From contig NZ_SMKW01000014.1 in assembly GCF_004348985.1 (NCBI RefSeq), positions 62,001 to 126,000 on the forward strand: 64,000 nt of DNA, given 5' to 3'. This DNA comes from Saccharopolyspora elongata (lineage in GTDB: Bacteria; Actinomycetota; Actinomycetes; Mycobacteriales; Pseudonocardiaceae). Both the position numbers and the translations under genes were made by a program. The notes below the pieces were generated by a model. The model was not told the DNA's origin. It saw only the letters and a program-made list of their open reading frames with translations, and did no database searches. Below are positions 7,763 to 16,644 of this stretch, piece by piece (position 1 is the first letter of the stretch; each line of letters opens with the position of its first letter).

Positions 7763-10700
7763 ATGTTCCGCAAGGTCCTCGTCGCGAATCGCGGCGAGAT
7801 TGCGATCCGCGCGTTCCGCGCCGCGTACGAACTAGGCGCGGGCACGGTCGCGGTGTTCCCTCACGAAGACCGCAACTCGCTGCACCGCCTGAAAGCCGAT
7901 GAGTCGTACGAGATCGGCGAGCCTGGGCATCCCGTCCGCGCTTACCTGTCCGTCGAGGAGATCGTCAAGGCCGCCCGCGAGGCCGGCGCGGACGCCGTCT
8001 ACCCCGGCTACGGCTTCCTCTCCGAGAACCCCGAACTGGCGCGCGCCTGCCGGGAAGCCGGGATCACCTTCGTCGGCCCCAGCCACGAGATCCTGCAGAT
8101 GACCGGCAACAAGGCGACCGCGGTCGCCGCCGCCCGCGAGGCAGGCGTGCCGGTGCTGGACTCCTCGGCGCCGTCCCGCGAGATCGGCGAGCTGCTCACC
8201 GCCGCCGAGAGCATGACGTTCCCGGTGTTCGTCAAGGCCGTCGCCGGTGGCGGCGGGCGCGGCATGCGCCGCGTCGACAACCCCGCCGGGCTGCGCGAGG
8301 CGCTGGAAGCCGCGATGCGCGAGGCCGAATCGGCCTTCGGCGACCCGACGGTCTTCCTGGAGCAGGCGGTCATCAACCCGCGGCACATCGAGGTGCAGAT
8401 CCTCGCCGACGCCGCGGGCAACGTGATCCACCTCTACGAGCGCGACTGCTCCGTGCAGCGCCGCCACCAGAAGGTCATCGAGATCGCCCCGGCGCCGAAC
8501 CTGGACCCGAAGCTGCGGGAGCGGATCTGCGCCGACGCCGTCGCCTTCGCCCGCAAGATCGGCTACGTCAACGCGGGCACCGTGGAGTTCCTGGTCGACG
8601 AGCAGGGCCGCCACGTGTTCATCGAGATGAACCCGCGCATCCAGGTGGAGCACACGGTCACCGAGGAGGTCACCGACGCCGACCTGGTGCAGTCGCAGCT
8701 GCGCATCGCCGCCGGCGAGACGCTCGAAGACCTCGGCATGACGCAGGACGCGATCCGGTTGCGCGGCGCGGCCCTGCAGTGCCGCATCACCACCGAGGAC
8801 CCGGCCAACGGGTTCCGCCCGGACACCGGCATGATCAGCGCCTACCGCTCGCCGGGCGGCGCGGGCATCCGGCTCGACGGCGGCACCGCGTTCGCCGGCA
8901 CCAGCGTCAGCGCGCACTTCGACTCGATGCTGGTGAAGCTGTCCTGCCGGGGCCGCGACTTCGCCACCGCCGTCGCCCGCGCCCGCCGCGCGGTCGCCGA
9001 GTTCCGGATCCGCGGCGTGTCCACGAACATCCCGTTCCTGCAGGCGGTGCTGGACGATCCGGACTTCGCCGCGGGCAAGGTCACCACGTCGTTCATCGGC
9101 GAGCGGCCGCACCTGCTCACCGCCCGCCACTCGGCCGACCGCGGCACCCGGCTGCTGAACTACCTCGCCGACGTCACCGTCAACCGGCCCAACGGCGAGC
9201 GCCCGACCACCCCGGACCCGGTGCACAAGCTGCCTGCGATCGACCTGTCGGTGCCGCCGGCGGCCGGCTCCAAGCAGCGGCTCACCGAGCTCGGCCCGGA
9301 GGGCTTCGCCCGCTGGCTGCGGGAATCCAAGGCCGTCGGCGTCACCGACACCACCTTCCGGGACGCCCACCAGTCGCTGCTGGCGACCCGAGTACGCACC
9401 CGCGACCTGCTCGCGGTCGCGCCGCACGTGGCGCGGCTGACGCCGGAGCTGCTGTCCCTGGAGTGCTGGGGCGGCGCGACCTACGACGTGGCACTGCGGT
9501 TCCTCGCCGAGGACCCGTGGGAGCGGCTGGCGAAGCTGCGCGAGGCCGTGCCGAACATCTGCCTGCAGATGCTGCTGCGCGGCCGCAACACGGTCGGCTA
9601 CACGCCTTACCCGACCGAGGTGACCGAGCACTTCGTGCAGGAGGCCACCGACACCGGCATCGACATCTTCCGCATCTTCGACGCCCTCAACGACGTCGAG
9701 CAGATGCGCCCGGCCATCGAGGCGGTGCGGGCCACCGGGAAGTCGGTCGCCGAGGTCGCGCTGTGCTACACGGCCGATCTGTCCAACCCGGACGAGAAGC
9801 TGTACACGCTGGACTACTACCTGCGGCTAGCCGAGCAGATCGTCGACGCAGGCGCGCACGTGCTGGCGGTCAAGGACATGGCCGGGCTGCTGCGCGCGCC
9901 GGCGGCGGCGAAGCTGATCTCCGCGCTGCGCAAGGAATTCGACCTGCCGGTCCACGTGCACACCCACGACACGCCGGGCGGCCAGCTGGCCACCTACCTG
10001 GCGGCCGTCCAGGCCGGGGCGGACGCGGTGGACGCCGCGACGGCGTCGCTGGCCGGCACCACCTCGCAGCCCGCGCTGTCGTCGGTGGTGGCCGCCACCG
10101 ACCACACCGAGCAGGCCACCGGGCTGGACCTGCAGGCGGTGTGCGACCTGGAGCCGTACTGGGAGTCGGTGCGCAAGGTCTACCAGCCCTTCGAGGCGGG
10201 CCTGGCGTCGCCGACCGGGCGCGTGTACAAGCACGAGATCCCCGGCGGCCAGCTGTCGAACCTGCGCACCCAGGCGGTCGCGCTCGGGCTGGGCGAAAAG
10301 TTCGAGGAGATCGAGGCGATGTACGCCGCGGCCGACCGGATCCTCGGCCGGCTGGTCAAGGTGACCCCCTCGTCGAAGGTGGTCGGCGACCTGGCGCTGC
10401 ACCTGGTGGGGGCCGGCGTGGACCCGGCCGACTTCGAGGCCGACCCGCGCAAGTTCGACATCCCGGACTCGGTGATCGGGTTCCTGCAGGGCGAGCTCGG
10501 CGAGCCGCCGGCGGGCTGGCCGGAGCCGTTCCGCACCCGCGCGCTGGCGGGCCGCACCGCGGTGCGCAAGCTCGCGGAACTGTCCGATGAGGACCGCGAG
10601 GGGCTCGTCTCGGACCGCCGGAGCACCCTGAACCGGCTGATGTTCGCCAAGCCCACCAAGGAGTTCACCGAGCACCGCGAGGCGTACGGCGACACCTCCC

Positions 10701-11140
10701 TGCTGCGCAGCAAGGACTTCTTCTACGGGCTGCGCGCGGGGGAGGAGTACTCGGTGGACCTGGAGCCGGGCGTGCGGCTGCTGATCGGCCTGGAAGCGAT
10801 CAGCGAGCCCGACGAGCGCGGCATCCGCACCGTGATGGCCATCCTGAACGGGCAGCTGCGGCCGATCCAGGTCCGCGACCGCTCGGTGGCCACGAACCTG
10901 CCGGTCGCGGAGAAGGCCGACCGGTCCAACCCCGGCCACGTGCCGGCGCCGTTCGCGGGCGTGGTGACGCTGTCGGTCGGCGAAGGCGACGCGGTGGAGT
11001 CGGGCCAGACGATCGCCACCATCGAGGCGATGAAGATGGAGGCGGCGATCACGGCCCCGCAGGGCGGCCGGGTGAAGCGCCTGGCGATCGGCGCGGTCCA
11101 GCAGGTCGAGGGCGGCGACCTGATCATCGAACTCGGCTGA
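7763..11140 (+). CDS. pyc: Pyruvate carboxylase
   Basis: Biotin enzyme making oxaloacetate from pyruvate, bicarbonate and ATP, replenishing the TCA cycle. The single 1125-residue chain has all modules of the alpha4 enzyme. The biotin carboxylase part spans 1-455, beginning KVLVANRGEIAIRAFRAA and containing KAVAGGGGRGMR. The carboxyltransferase part starts at about 530 with VTDTTFRDAHQSLLATRVRT. The C-terminal biotinyl domain has EAMKMEA with biotin-accepting K1091. The ATG at 7763 has CAGGAGGAG upstream. A strong shared terminator follows. No intact glyoxylate or biotin genes are nearby. Confidence 0.97.
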   Translation: MFRKVLVANRGEIAIRAFRAAYELGAGTVAVFPHEDRNSLHRLKADESYEIGEPGHPVRAYLSVEEIVKAAREAGADAVYPGYGFLSENPELARACREAGITFVGPSHEILQMTGNKATAVAAAREAGVPVLDSSAPSREIGELLTAAESMTFPVFVKAVAGGGGRGMRRVDNPAGLREALEAAMREAESAFGDPTVFLEQAVINPRHIEVQILADAAGNVIHLYERDCSVQRRHQKVIEIAPAPNLDPKLRERICADAVAFARKIGYVNAGTVEFLVDEQGRHVFIEMNPRIQVEHTVTEEVTDADLVQSQLRIAAGETLEDLGMTQDAIRLRGAALQCRITTEDPANGFRPDTGMISAYRSPGGAGIRLDGGTAFAGTSVSAHFDSMLVKLSCRGRDFATAVARARRAVAEFRIRGVSTNIPFLQAVLDDPDFAAGKVTTSFIGERPHLLTARHSADRGTRLLNYLADVTVNRPNGERPTTPDPVHKLPAIDLSVPPAAGSKQRLTELGPEGFARWLRESKAVGVTDTTFRDAHQSLLATRVRTRDLLAVAPHVARLTPELLSLECWGGATYDVALRFLAEDPWERLAKLREAVPNICLQMLLRGRNTVGYTPYPTEVTEHFVQEATDTGIDIFRIFDALNDVEQMRPAIEAVRATGKSVAEVALCYTADLSNPDEKLYTLDYYLRLAEQIVDAGAHVLAVKDMAGLLRAPAAAKLISALRKEFDLPVHVHTHDTPGGQLATYLAAVQAGADAVDAATASLAGTTSQPALSSVVAATDHTEQATGLDLQAVCDLEPYWESVRKVYQPFEAGLASPTGRVYKHEIPGGQLSNLRTQAVALGLGEKFEEIEAMYAAADRILGRLVKVTPSSKVVGDLALHLVGAGVDPADFEADPRKFDIPDSVIGFLQGELGEPPAGWPEPFRTRALAGRTAVRKLAELSDEDREGLVSDRRSTLNRLMFAKPTKEFTEHREAYGDTSLLRSKDFFYGLRAGEEYSVDLEPGVRLLIGLEAISEPDERGIRTVMAILNGQLRPIQVRDRSVATNLPVAEKADRSNPGHVPAPFAGVVTLSVGEGDAVESGQTIATIEAMKMEAAITAPQGGRVKRLAIGAVQQVEGGDLIIELG

Positions 11141-11149
11141 TCGGAACCA

Positions 11150-11188
11150 CGAAAGCGGGCCGTTTCCCCAGGAGACGGCCCGCTTTCG
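11150..11188. terminator. Bidirectional terminator between pyc and the PIN toxin gene
   Basis: The arms CGAAAGCGGGCCGT and ACGGCCCGCTTTCG form a perfect 14-bp stem between two convergent genes. The A-run and T-run within the arms would serve either direction. Confidence 0.8.
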
Positions 11189-11193
11189 GCGTT

Positions 11194-11616
11194 TCAGGAG
11201 CGGAACGGGTTCTCGATCAGCAGGTTGCCGAAGCGCCGACCGTGCTGCATGTCCTCGGAAAGCAGTTTCGTCGCCCCGGCTCTCAGCGCTGCTTCGACGA
11301 TGAGCGCGTCGTAGAACGCGACCGTGTGGTCCTCTTCCAGCTTGCCGGCCAAGACGATCAACAGCGGGTCGGTGCGAACCGGGTCCCACTCGGCGTACTT
11401 CGCCACCACCTGGCGCGCGGTTTCGCGGGACAGCTTGGTCTTTCGGGTCGCCACGGAGTAGAACTCCTGGAGCACTTGGGTGCTCAACACCCCGGTTTCC
11501 GTCGCCCAGAGCTCTTCCAGCAATTGGCGAGATTGGGTGGCGCGCAGGTCGCCGTCGTGCACGATGTGGGCGTAGACCAGGATGTTCGTGTCGATGAATG
11601 TGAGTTCAGCGGTCAC
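11194..11616 (-). CDS. PIN-domain ribonuclease, VapC-like toxin
   Basis: 140-residue PIN domain, the toxin half of a type II toxin-antitoxin pair; such toxins cut specific RNAs. The metal-binding acidic residues expected of the fold are visible: D9 in FIDTNILVY, E51 in VLQEFYS, D103 in FYDALIVEAA and D122 in LLSEDMQHG. The GTG start at 11616 overlaps the antitoxin stop as GTGA, giving tight translational coupling. It is convergent with pyc. All key residues are intact, so the toxin is probably active. The RNA target is unknown. Confidence 0.85.
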   Translation of the reverse strand: MTAELTFIDTNILVYAHIVHDGDLRATQSRQLLEELWATETGVLSTQVLQEFYSVATRKTKLSRETARQVVAKYAEWDPVRTDPLLIVLAGKLEEDHTVAFYDALIVEAALRAGATKLLSEDMQHGRRFGNLLIENPFRS

Positions 11617-11852
11617 CTGTCGTAAAGCTCCTCACGGGTCCATGATGGTGCGCTTTCGCCCGACCGCGCGGCCTCGTCCATGAGTGCGAGGGCTTCTTGC
11701 TTGGCGCGTTCGTAGCGCTCATCGGAGTCGGCGATCTTGGTGATCTGCTGGGCCAGAAGTCCGCTCAGCGACGTGTGCCTTCGTGCTGCTGCGATTTTCG
11801 CGCGCCGAATTACTGCCTCGTCCAGCTGGATTGTCACGTTTCTGCTACCCAT
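11613..11852 (-). CDS. VapB-like antitoxin, ribbon-helix-helix type
   Basis: 79-residue antitoxin upstream of and overlapping the PIN toxin. The N-terminus NVTIQLDEAVIRRAKIAAA, followed by HTSLSGLLAQQI, is the DNA-binding strand-helix-helix of RHH/DUF6364-like antitoxins. The C-terminal part from about residue 45 is charged and would wrap the toxin. I prefer the ATG at 11852, which begins MGSRNV; a GTG at 11858 is in frame. It probably autoregulates through the repeats just upstream. Confidence 0.8.
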   Translation of the reverse strand: MGSRNVTIQLDEAVIRRAKIAAARRHTSLSGLLAQQITKIADSDERYERAKQEALALMDEAARSGESAPSWTREELYDR

Positions 11853-11941
11853 GACCACACGATATCACGTGCACCACGCTACTTTGACGTGCAAGATGGT
11901 TTGACGTGCGGTTTTGTGCACGATCGAGTGATCTGGTCCGG
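11853..11941 (-). promoter_or_regulatory. Promoter/operator region of the toxin-antitoxin pair
   Basis: Two direct copies of TTTGACGTGC (plus-strand 11883-11892 and 11900-11909, 17 bases apart) and a related CACGTGC (11866-11872) precede the antitoxin gene. On the minus strand a TGATAT -10-like hexamer (11862-11867) would start transcription near the ATG at 11852, so the message may be almost leaderless. No convincing -35 is seen. Repeats of this sort suit an RHH autorepressor, which is inference. Confidence 0.5.
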
Positions 11942-12127
11942 TCACCGGTCGGACTGGACGAGGCCGTGTTCGTAGGCGTAGATCACCGCGTGCACGCGGG
12001 TTCGCAGGCCGAGTTTCGCGAGGATCCGGTTCACGTGGGTCTTCACGGTGCCTTCCTCGATCGTGCAGGCGGCCGCGATTTCGCCGTTGCTCATCCCGCG
12101 CGCCACCAGCCGCAGCACGTCGACTCC
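11942..12127 (-). pseudogene. C-terminal LuxR/NarL DNA-binding domain fragment
   Basis: The last 61 residues of the mosaic frame, from [17 protein letters not shown] through [17 protein letters not shown] to the stop, form a complete four-helix LuxR HTH as found at the end of NarL-type response regulators. The receiver domain and linker are absent. It follows directly on the kinase N-box [11 protein letters not shown], so one deletion probably fused the kinase and regulator genes of a single two-component system. Confidence 0.8.
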
Positions 12128-12355
12128 CGTCGCACCGGAATGGCGCGCGGCGTTCGTCAGGGGCCTCCTGCACCACCCGGTACGCGGTCCGGCCGACGGC
12201 CGGCGGCAGCCCGGCCGCGATGCCGGTTCGGTGCAGCCTGACCTTGCGCTCCCGGGAGGAGAGCCGGTCGGCGAGCCGGTCCAGGTCGGCCAGGCCCGGC
12301 TGACCGCCGGCCGGTTCCTCCCGCAATTCCCGCAGCAGGTCTTCGCGCGCGGCAG
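12128..12355 (-). pseudogene. Histidine-kinase fragment, frameshifted (NarX/DesK type)
   Basis: Read on the minus strand one frame off the mosaic, this stretch gives [20 protein letters not shown], then DLDRLADRL, then [20 protein letters not shown] and VVQEA. That is the linker and start of the ATPase domain of HisKA_3 kinases. After VVQEA the match moves into the mosaic frame as [11 protein letters not shown], the N-box. The shift falls in a run of four G (plus strand 12160-12163) where three would keep frame. The dimerisation domain and the rest of the ATPase are missing. Confidence 0.75.
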
Positions 12356-13106
12356 CAGCCAGGAGGGCCAGGACCGGTTGGTGTGGTCCATGACGCTGTC
12401 CAGGTACATCCGGCCGATGCGGTCCGGGAAGAACTCGGCGTAGGCCTGCCCGAAGACCGTTCCGTGGGAGTTGCCGTAGTAGTTCAGCTTCTCCTCACCC
12501 AACGCGGTCCTGATCGCGTCCATGTCGCGGGCGACCTGCCACGTGTTCAGCCTGCCCGCCAGCGGCCCGGCCGCTTCGGCGCAGCCGGTGCCGAAACGCC
12601 GGTTCTCGGCGGCGTAGGCGTCGTAGGTGGCCCGGTCCGGGAACACCCATTCCGCGTTCTCCGGCATGGGCATCGCATCCGGGCACCGCACCCCGGCGCT
12701 CTCCTCGAAGCCGCGCGGGTCGGAGACGACGACGTCGAACCACCGGGTGAGGTCGGCGAAGGCGGCCTTCGACTGGCGCAGCACCGAGATCTGCTGGGCG
12801 GGGCCGCCGATGTTGACCAGCAGCGTGCCCTTGCGGTTGGCCGGATCCTGCGCGGGGAGCCTGGCCAGCCCCAGGTCGATCCGGTCGCCGCCGGGATCGG
12901 CCCAGTCGACCGGCACGTCGATCCGGCCGCACTGCAGGCCGTCCCCGCAGTCCTGCCAGGACGGCCCCGGTTCGGCGGACGCGACGTGCACCGTCCCCGC
13001 CGCGAGCAGCCCCGCGCCGAGCACGATGGTGAGCAGTTTCTTCATGCGCCCAGGCTTTCGGGAACCCGGGCGGCCTGGCGTCCAACTTTCGATAGATCTT
13101 CGCGGG

Positions 13107-15161
13107 CTACGGCGTCTTGAGGACCGTCAGGAGCTGGGTCGCCCGGCTGAGGGCCACGTAGAGGGCCCGGCGGCCGGTGCTGGATTCCGCGGCCAGGCCG
13201 TCCGGGTCGACGACCACCACCGCGTCGTACTCCATGCCCTTGGCCTCCAGGCTGCCGACCACGCGGAGCCGCTCCGAATCGGATCCATCCACAGTGGACA
13301 GCCACTCGCGGACCTCGTCGCGGCGGGCCATCGTGGTGACCACGCCCACCGTGCCCTCGGCCGCCGCCACCAGCTCCACCGCGGCCGACCGCGCCGCCTG
13401 CGGCAGCTCGTCGGCGGCCACCTCGCGCACCGCCGGCTCGATGCCGGTCGTGCGCACCGCGACCGGCAGGTCGTCGGCCGGCACCAGGTCGCGGACCGCG
13501 TCGGCGGCGACGGCGAAGATCTCCGCCGAGTTCCGGTAGTTGGTGTGCAGTGTGAACCGGCGGTGCGTGCGCTGAGCGCTCAACGCCTCCTGCCGCGCGG
13601 CGGCGGCCTCGGCCGGATCGGGCCACGACGACTGGACCGGGTCGCCCACGATCGTCCAGCTCGCGTACCGCCCGCGGCGGCCCACCATGCGCCACTGCAT
13701 CGGCGAGAGGTCCTGCGACTCGTCGACCACCACGTGCGCGTACTCGTCGTAGTTGACCGCGCGGCGCGACTGCTCCGCCTCCGGATCGGTGCGGCGGCGC
13801 TTCGGCGGCGGCCCGGCCAGCACCCGCAGCTCGTCGATCAGCGCGATGTCGGCGACCGTCCACTCGGTCACCTCGGACCACGACTTCGCCAGCAGGTCGA
13901 CCTCCTCGGCCGACAGCAACCGGCGGGCGGCCTGGGACAGCCGCGCCGGGTCGGACAGCCAGCGCAGCACCTGCATCGGGTACAGCGGCGGCCACCACGC
14001 GACCAGGAACCGGTGGAACTCGATGCGCTCGCCGATCTCGCTGATCAGCCGCTCCCGTTCGGGCTGGAAGTCCTCGTCGGCGGCCTGCTTCGCCTGCTGC
14101 CACAGGGCTTCCAGCAGCGCGTCGGCCGCCCGCATCCGGTACCGGTTGGGCTGGCCGCCCTTGTTGTGCAGCGAGCGGCGGATCCGCTTCAGGTCGTCGG
14201 CCTGCAGCTTCAGCACCGTGCCCCGGTAGAACATCTGCAGGTGGTCCGGGGCGTCCGGCGGCGGCAGCCGCAGTGCCCGCCGGAGCACCTTGACCATCCG
14301 CGAGGAGCCCTTGACCTCCGCCGTGCGCGGATCGTCGATCTTGGCCGTGCCGATGCCGTCCAGCACCTCGCCGAGCGCCCGCAGCTCGACGTTGTGCTCG
14401 CCCATCGACGGCAGCACGCGGGAGATGTAGGACATGAACACCGGGGACGGGCCGACCACCAGCACCCCGGGGCCGCCGAGCCGGCGCTGGTCGCGGTAGA
14501 GCAGGTAGGCGGCGCGGTGCAGCGCCACCGCGGTCTTGCCGGTGCCCGGGCCGCCGGTGATCTCGGTGACCCCGCCCTCGGGCGCCCGGATCGCGTCGTC
14601 CTGCTCCTTCTGGATGGTGGCGACGATGTTGCGCATCGAGTCGCCGCGCGACCGGGTCAGCGCCGCCATCAGCGCGCCGTCGCCGATCACCCGCATGTCC
14701 GCCGGCGCCCGGTCCGGGTCCAGCAGGTCGTCGGAGAGGTCGACGACCTGCTCGCGGGACGAGCGGATCACCCGGCGCCGCACGACGTCCAGCGGCTGCT
14801 CGGGAGTGGCCTGGTAGAACGCCGCGGCCAGCGGGGCCCGCCAGTCCACCAGCAGGTTGTCGAACTGCGGGTCGCGGATGCCCAGCCGGCCGATGTGCAC
14901 GGCATCGCCGCCGGCGAAGTCCAGGCGGCCGAACACCAGTCCCTCGGACTCGGCGTTCAGCGCCTGCAGCGTCCGGTTCGCGTGGTACAGCATCACGTCG
15001 CGCTCGTTCAGCGCTTCGGGAGTGGCCTCCAGGCCGTACTCGTAGCTCTTGTCGCGCATCGCCTCGGCTTCGGCGCGCAGTTCGTCGAGCCGGGCGTAAA
15101 CCCGGTCGACGTGCTGCTGCTCGACCGCGATCTCGGCCTGCTTGGTGGACGCTTCGGACAC
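13107..15161 (-). CDS. helD: HelD-like UvrD/Rep-family ATPase
   Basis: 684-residue superfamily 1 ATPase of the HelD type, which binds RNA polymerase and frees stalled or antibiotic-blocked enzyme from nucleic acid. An N-terminal coiled coil (about 1-75) precedes Walker A in [20 protein letters not shown]. The DEXQ box [14 protein letters not shown] and motif [16 protein letters not shown] follow. The C-terminal motif is [16 protein letters not shown]. The GTG at 15161 has GGGAGA about 9 bases upstream; the frame runs further upstream but over rsmD, so I reject the extension. It is a single gene, divergent from rsmD. Some actinobacterial HelD proteins contribute to rifamycin tolerance; whether this one does is unknown. 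Confidence 0.9.
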   Translation of the reverse strand: MSEASTKQAEIAVEQQHVDRVYARLDELRAEAEAMRDKSYEYGLEATPEALNERDVMLYHANRTLQALNAESEGLVFGRLDFAGGDAVHIGRLGIRDPQFDNLLVDWRAPLAAAFYQATPEQPLDVVRRRVIRSSREQVVDLSDDLLDPDRAPADMRVIGDGALMAALTRSRGDSMRNIVATIQKEQDDAIRAPEGGVTEITGGPGTGKTAVALHRAAYLLYRDQRRLGGPGVLVVGPSPVFMSYISRVLPSMGEHNVELRALGEVLDGIGTAKIDDPRTAEVKGSSRMVKVLRRALRLPPPDAPDHLQMFYRGTVLKLQADDLKRIRRSLHNKGGQPNRYRMRAADALLEALWQQAKQAADEDFQPERERLISEIGERIEFHRFLVAWWPPLYPMQVLRWLSDPARLSQAARRLLSAEEVDLLAKSWSEVTEWTVADIALIDELRVLAGPPPKRRRTDPEAEQSRRAVNYDEYAHVVVDESQDLSPMQWRMVGRRGRYASWTIVGDPVQSSWPDPAEAAAARQEALSAQRTHRRFTLHTNYRNSAEIFAVAADAVRDLVPADDLPVAVRTTGIEPAVREVAADELPQAARSAAVELVAAAEGTVGVVTTMARRDEVREWLSTVDGSDSERLRVVGSLEAKGMEYDAVVVVDPDGLAAESSTGRRALYVALSRATQLLTVLKTP

Positions 15162-15284
15162 CTGTGTCGTTCTCCCGTGTGGCGCAGTGGGCAGACCAAT
15201 CAGCCTACGGCCCATCGCGGCGGCTGCTTGCTGCTCCCAGGAGCTAAGAACCCGAATACCCAGGCGTAAACTGAGCCGAACATC

Positions 15285-15318
15285 AACGCCCGCCGCGCGA
15301 GAGCGCCTGGCGGGCGTT
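15285..15318 (+). terminator. Rho-independent-type hairpin upstream of rsmD
   Basis: AACGCCCGCC (15285-15294) pairs with GGCGGGCGTT (15309-15318), followed by TT and GCG. The orientation suits a plus-strand transcript, yet it lies between the divergent helD and rsmD genes where no upstream plus-strand gene ends, so it may close a short leader or small RNA. Confidence 0.6.
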
Positions 15319-15386
15319 TTGCGCCGCGGTGCCGCTTGCCAGGCCCGCGGAGCACCGGTCGGACGCGGGTGCGCGACGATGGTCAG

Positions 15387-15947
15387 GTGACTCGGATCGT
15401 GGCCGGAAGCGTGGGCGGGCGGCGCATCGACGTGCCCCCGCGAGGCACCAGACCCACCTCGGAGCGGGTGCGGGAAGCCCTGTTCAGCGCGCTCGAATCG
15501 GCCATCGAGCTGGCCGGCGCGCGGGTGCTCGACCTCTACGGCGGCTCCGGGGCGCTCGGCCTCGAAGCCCTCTCCCGCGGCGCCGCGCACGCCACGTTCG
15601 TCGAATCCGACCGCCGCGCCGCCCAGCTGCTGCGCCGCAACGCCGCGTCGCTCGGGTTCCGCGACGTCCGGGTCGAGCAGGCGAAGGCCGAAACCCTGAT
15701 CGGCATCCCGACGGCGCAGCCGTTCGACGTGGTGCTGGCCGACCCGCCCTACGACCTCGCGCCCGAGCTGCTGCAGCGCGTGCTGGCCGGGCTGGCCCCG
15801 AACGGCTGGACCGCGCCGGGCAGCCTCGTCATCGTCGAGCGCGCGGTGCGCAGCGGCGAACCGGACTGGCCGCCGCCGCTGCAGGCCTTCCGCACCAAGC
15901 GCTACGGCGACACCGCCGTCCACTGGGCCGCGCACGAGGAGTCGTGA
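15387..15947 (+). CDS. rsmD: 16S rRNA m2G966 methyltransferase RsmD
   Basis: SAM-dependent methyltransferase that modifies G966 of 16S rRNA during 30S maturation. The 186 residues start TRIVAGSVGGRRI, followed by the family landmark TRPTSERVREALFSALE. The SAM-binding motif is DLYGGSGALGLEALSRGA and the N6/N2-type catalytic motif is LADPPYDL. The GTG at 15387 gives the normal N-terminus, though its ribosome site is weak. Adjacency to coaD is conserved across many bacteria. The stop codon sits inside the left arm of a terminator-like hairpin. Confidence 0.94.
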   Translation: MTRIVAGSVGGRRIDVPPRGTRPTSERVREALFSALESAIELAGARVLDLYGGSGALGLEALSRGAAHATFVESDRRAAQLLRRNAASLGFRDVRVEQAKAETLIGIPTAQPFDVVLADPPYDLAPELLQRVLAGLAPNGWTAPGSLVIVERAVRSGEPDWPPPLQAFRTKRYGDTAVHWAAHEES

Positions 15948-15986
15948 GTGCGAAGCCGGGCTGGAGCCCGTTTTCGCACTCACGAC
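15941..15986. terminator. Hairpin overlapping the rsmD stop codon
   Basis: GTCGTGAGTGCGAA (15941-15954) pairs perfectly with TTCGCACTCACGAC (15973-15986), with a further CGGGCT/AGCCCG pairing inside. The rsmD stop (TGA, 15945-15947) is part of the left arm. The GTGAGTG/CACTCAC arms recall the repeat copy at 7335, but the loop lacks GCCATAGC. Confidence 0.7.
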
Positions 15987-16051
15987 CCATGCGGTGACCC
16001 GCGCCACGTGATCGTGGGGGCATCCCCTGCCTGCTGCTAACGTGCCAGCTC

Positions 16052-16534
16052 ATGAGGCGTGCCGTGTGTCCTGGCTCCTACGACCCGGTGACGAACGGTC
16101 ATCTGGACATCATCGAGCGAGCGTCGAAGCTGTTCGACGAGGTCGTCGTCGCGGTGCTCATCAACAAGAACAAGAAGAGCCTGTTCAGCGTCGAAGAGCG
16201 GCTGGAAATGCTGCGCGAGGTCACCGCCCAGTGGCCGAACGTGCGCATCGACGCCTGGCACGGTCTGCTCGTGGACTACTGCAAGGCGCACGACATCGGC
16301 GCGATCGTCAAGGGCCTGCGCGCGGTCAGCGACTTCGACTACGAGCTGCAGATGGCGCAGATGAACCAGCAGCTGTCCGGGGTCGAGACGATGTTCATGT
16401 CCACCAACCCGCTGTACAGCTTCCTGGCCAGCTCGCTGGTCAAGGAGGTCGCCACCTACGGCGGCGACGTGTCGAACCTGCTACCGCCGACGATCGAGCG
16501 CCGCCTCCTCGACCGACTGGCCGAGCAGAACTGA
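16052..16534 (+). CDS. coaD: Phosphopantetheine adenylyltransferase
   Basis: Catalyses the penultimate step of coenzyme A synthesis, 4-phosphopantetheine plus ATP to dephospho-CoA. The 160 residues are a full-length PPAT. The nucleotidyltransferase motif is [16 protein letters not shown] with H17, the substrate-binding [19 protein letters not shown] follows, and the adenylate-binding segment is [19 protein letters not shown] start at 16052. It follows rsmD at short distance across a hairpin, a pairing conserved in many genomes. Confidence 0.96.
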   Translation: MRRAVCPGSYDPVTNGHLDIIERASKLFDEVVVAVLINKNKKSLFSVEERLEMLREVTAQWPNVRIDAWHGLLVDYCKAHDIGAIVKGLRAVSDFDYELQMAQMNQQLSGVETMFMSTNPLYSFLASSLVKEVATYGGDVSNLLPPTIERRLLDRLAEQN

Positions 16535-16644
16535 CCGCGATTGGGCCGATCGGTTCAATGCGTGTCCCACGATGGTGCCCGTGACATTTCGGGTTCACGT
16601 CAGCTTCAGTGCGTGAACACGTCATCGACGTAGCGTGCTCGGCC

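Larger units (their letters stand above)
11942..13045 (-). pseudogene. Mosaic frame: truncated secreted alpha/beta-hydrolase joined to two-component-system fragments
   Basis: The open frame is continuous for 367 codons but is a composite. Residues 1 to about 230 are the first half of a secreted S33-type peptidase/hydrolase (tripeptidyl aminopeptidase-like). They include a signal peptide ending [15 protein letters not shown] in the oxyanion region and the nucleophile S193 in [11 protein letters not shown]. The frame then leaves the hydrolase before the catalytic Asp and His (normal length about 480-500). The next about 75 codons make no sense in this frame but match a histidine kinase in another. 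The last 61 residues are a LuxR-type DNA-binding domain. A secreted product with a cytoplasmic HTH is implausible, so I call it decayed. The ATG at 13045 is the hydrolase start. Confidence 0.8.

Noticed and set aside
12128-12355. Sequencing error as the full explanation of the mosaic gene
   Set aside because: One extra base at 12160-12163 could explain the frame change inside the kinase fragment, but not the loss of the hydrolase second half, the kinase core and the regulator receiver domain.
15162-16007. Upstream extension of helD into rsmD and beyond
   Set aside because: The extension runs antisense through rsmD and has no similarity to HelD; the GTG at 15161 has a ribosome site and gives the normal N-terminal coiled coil.
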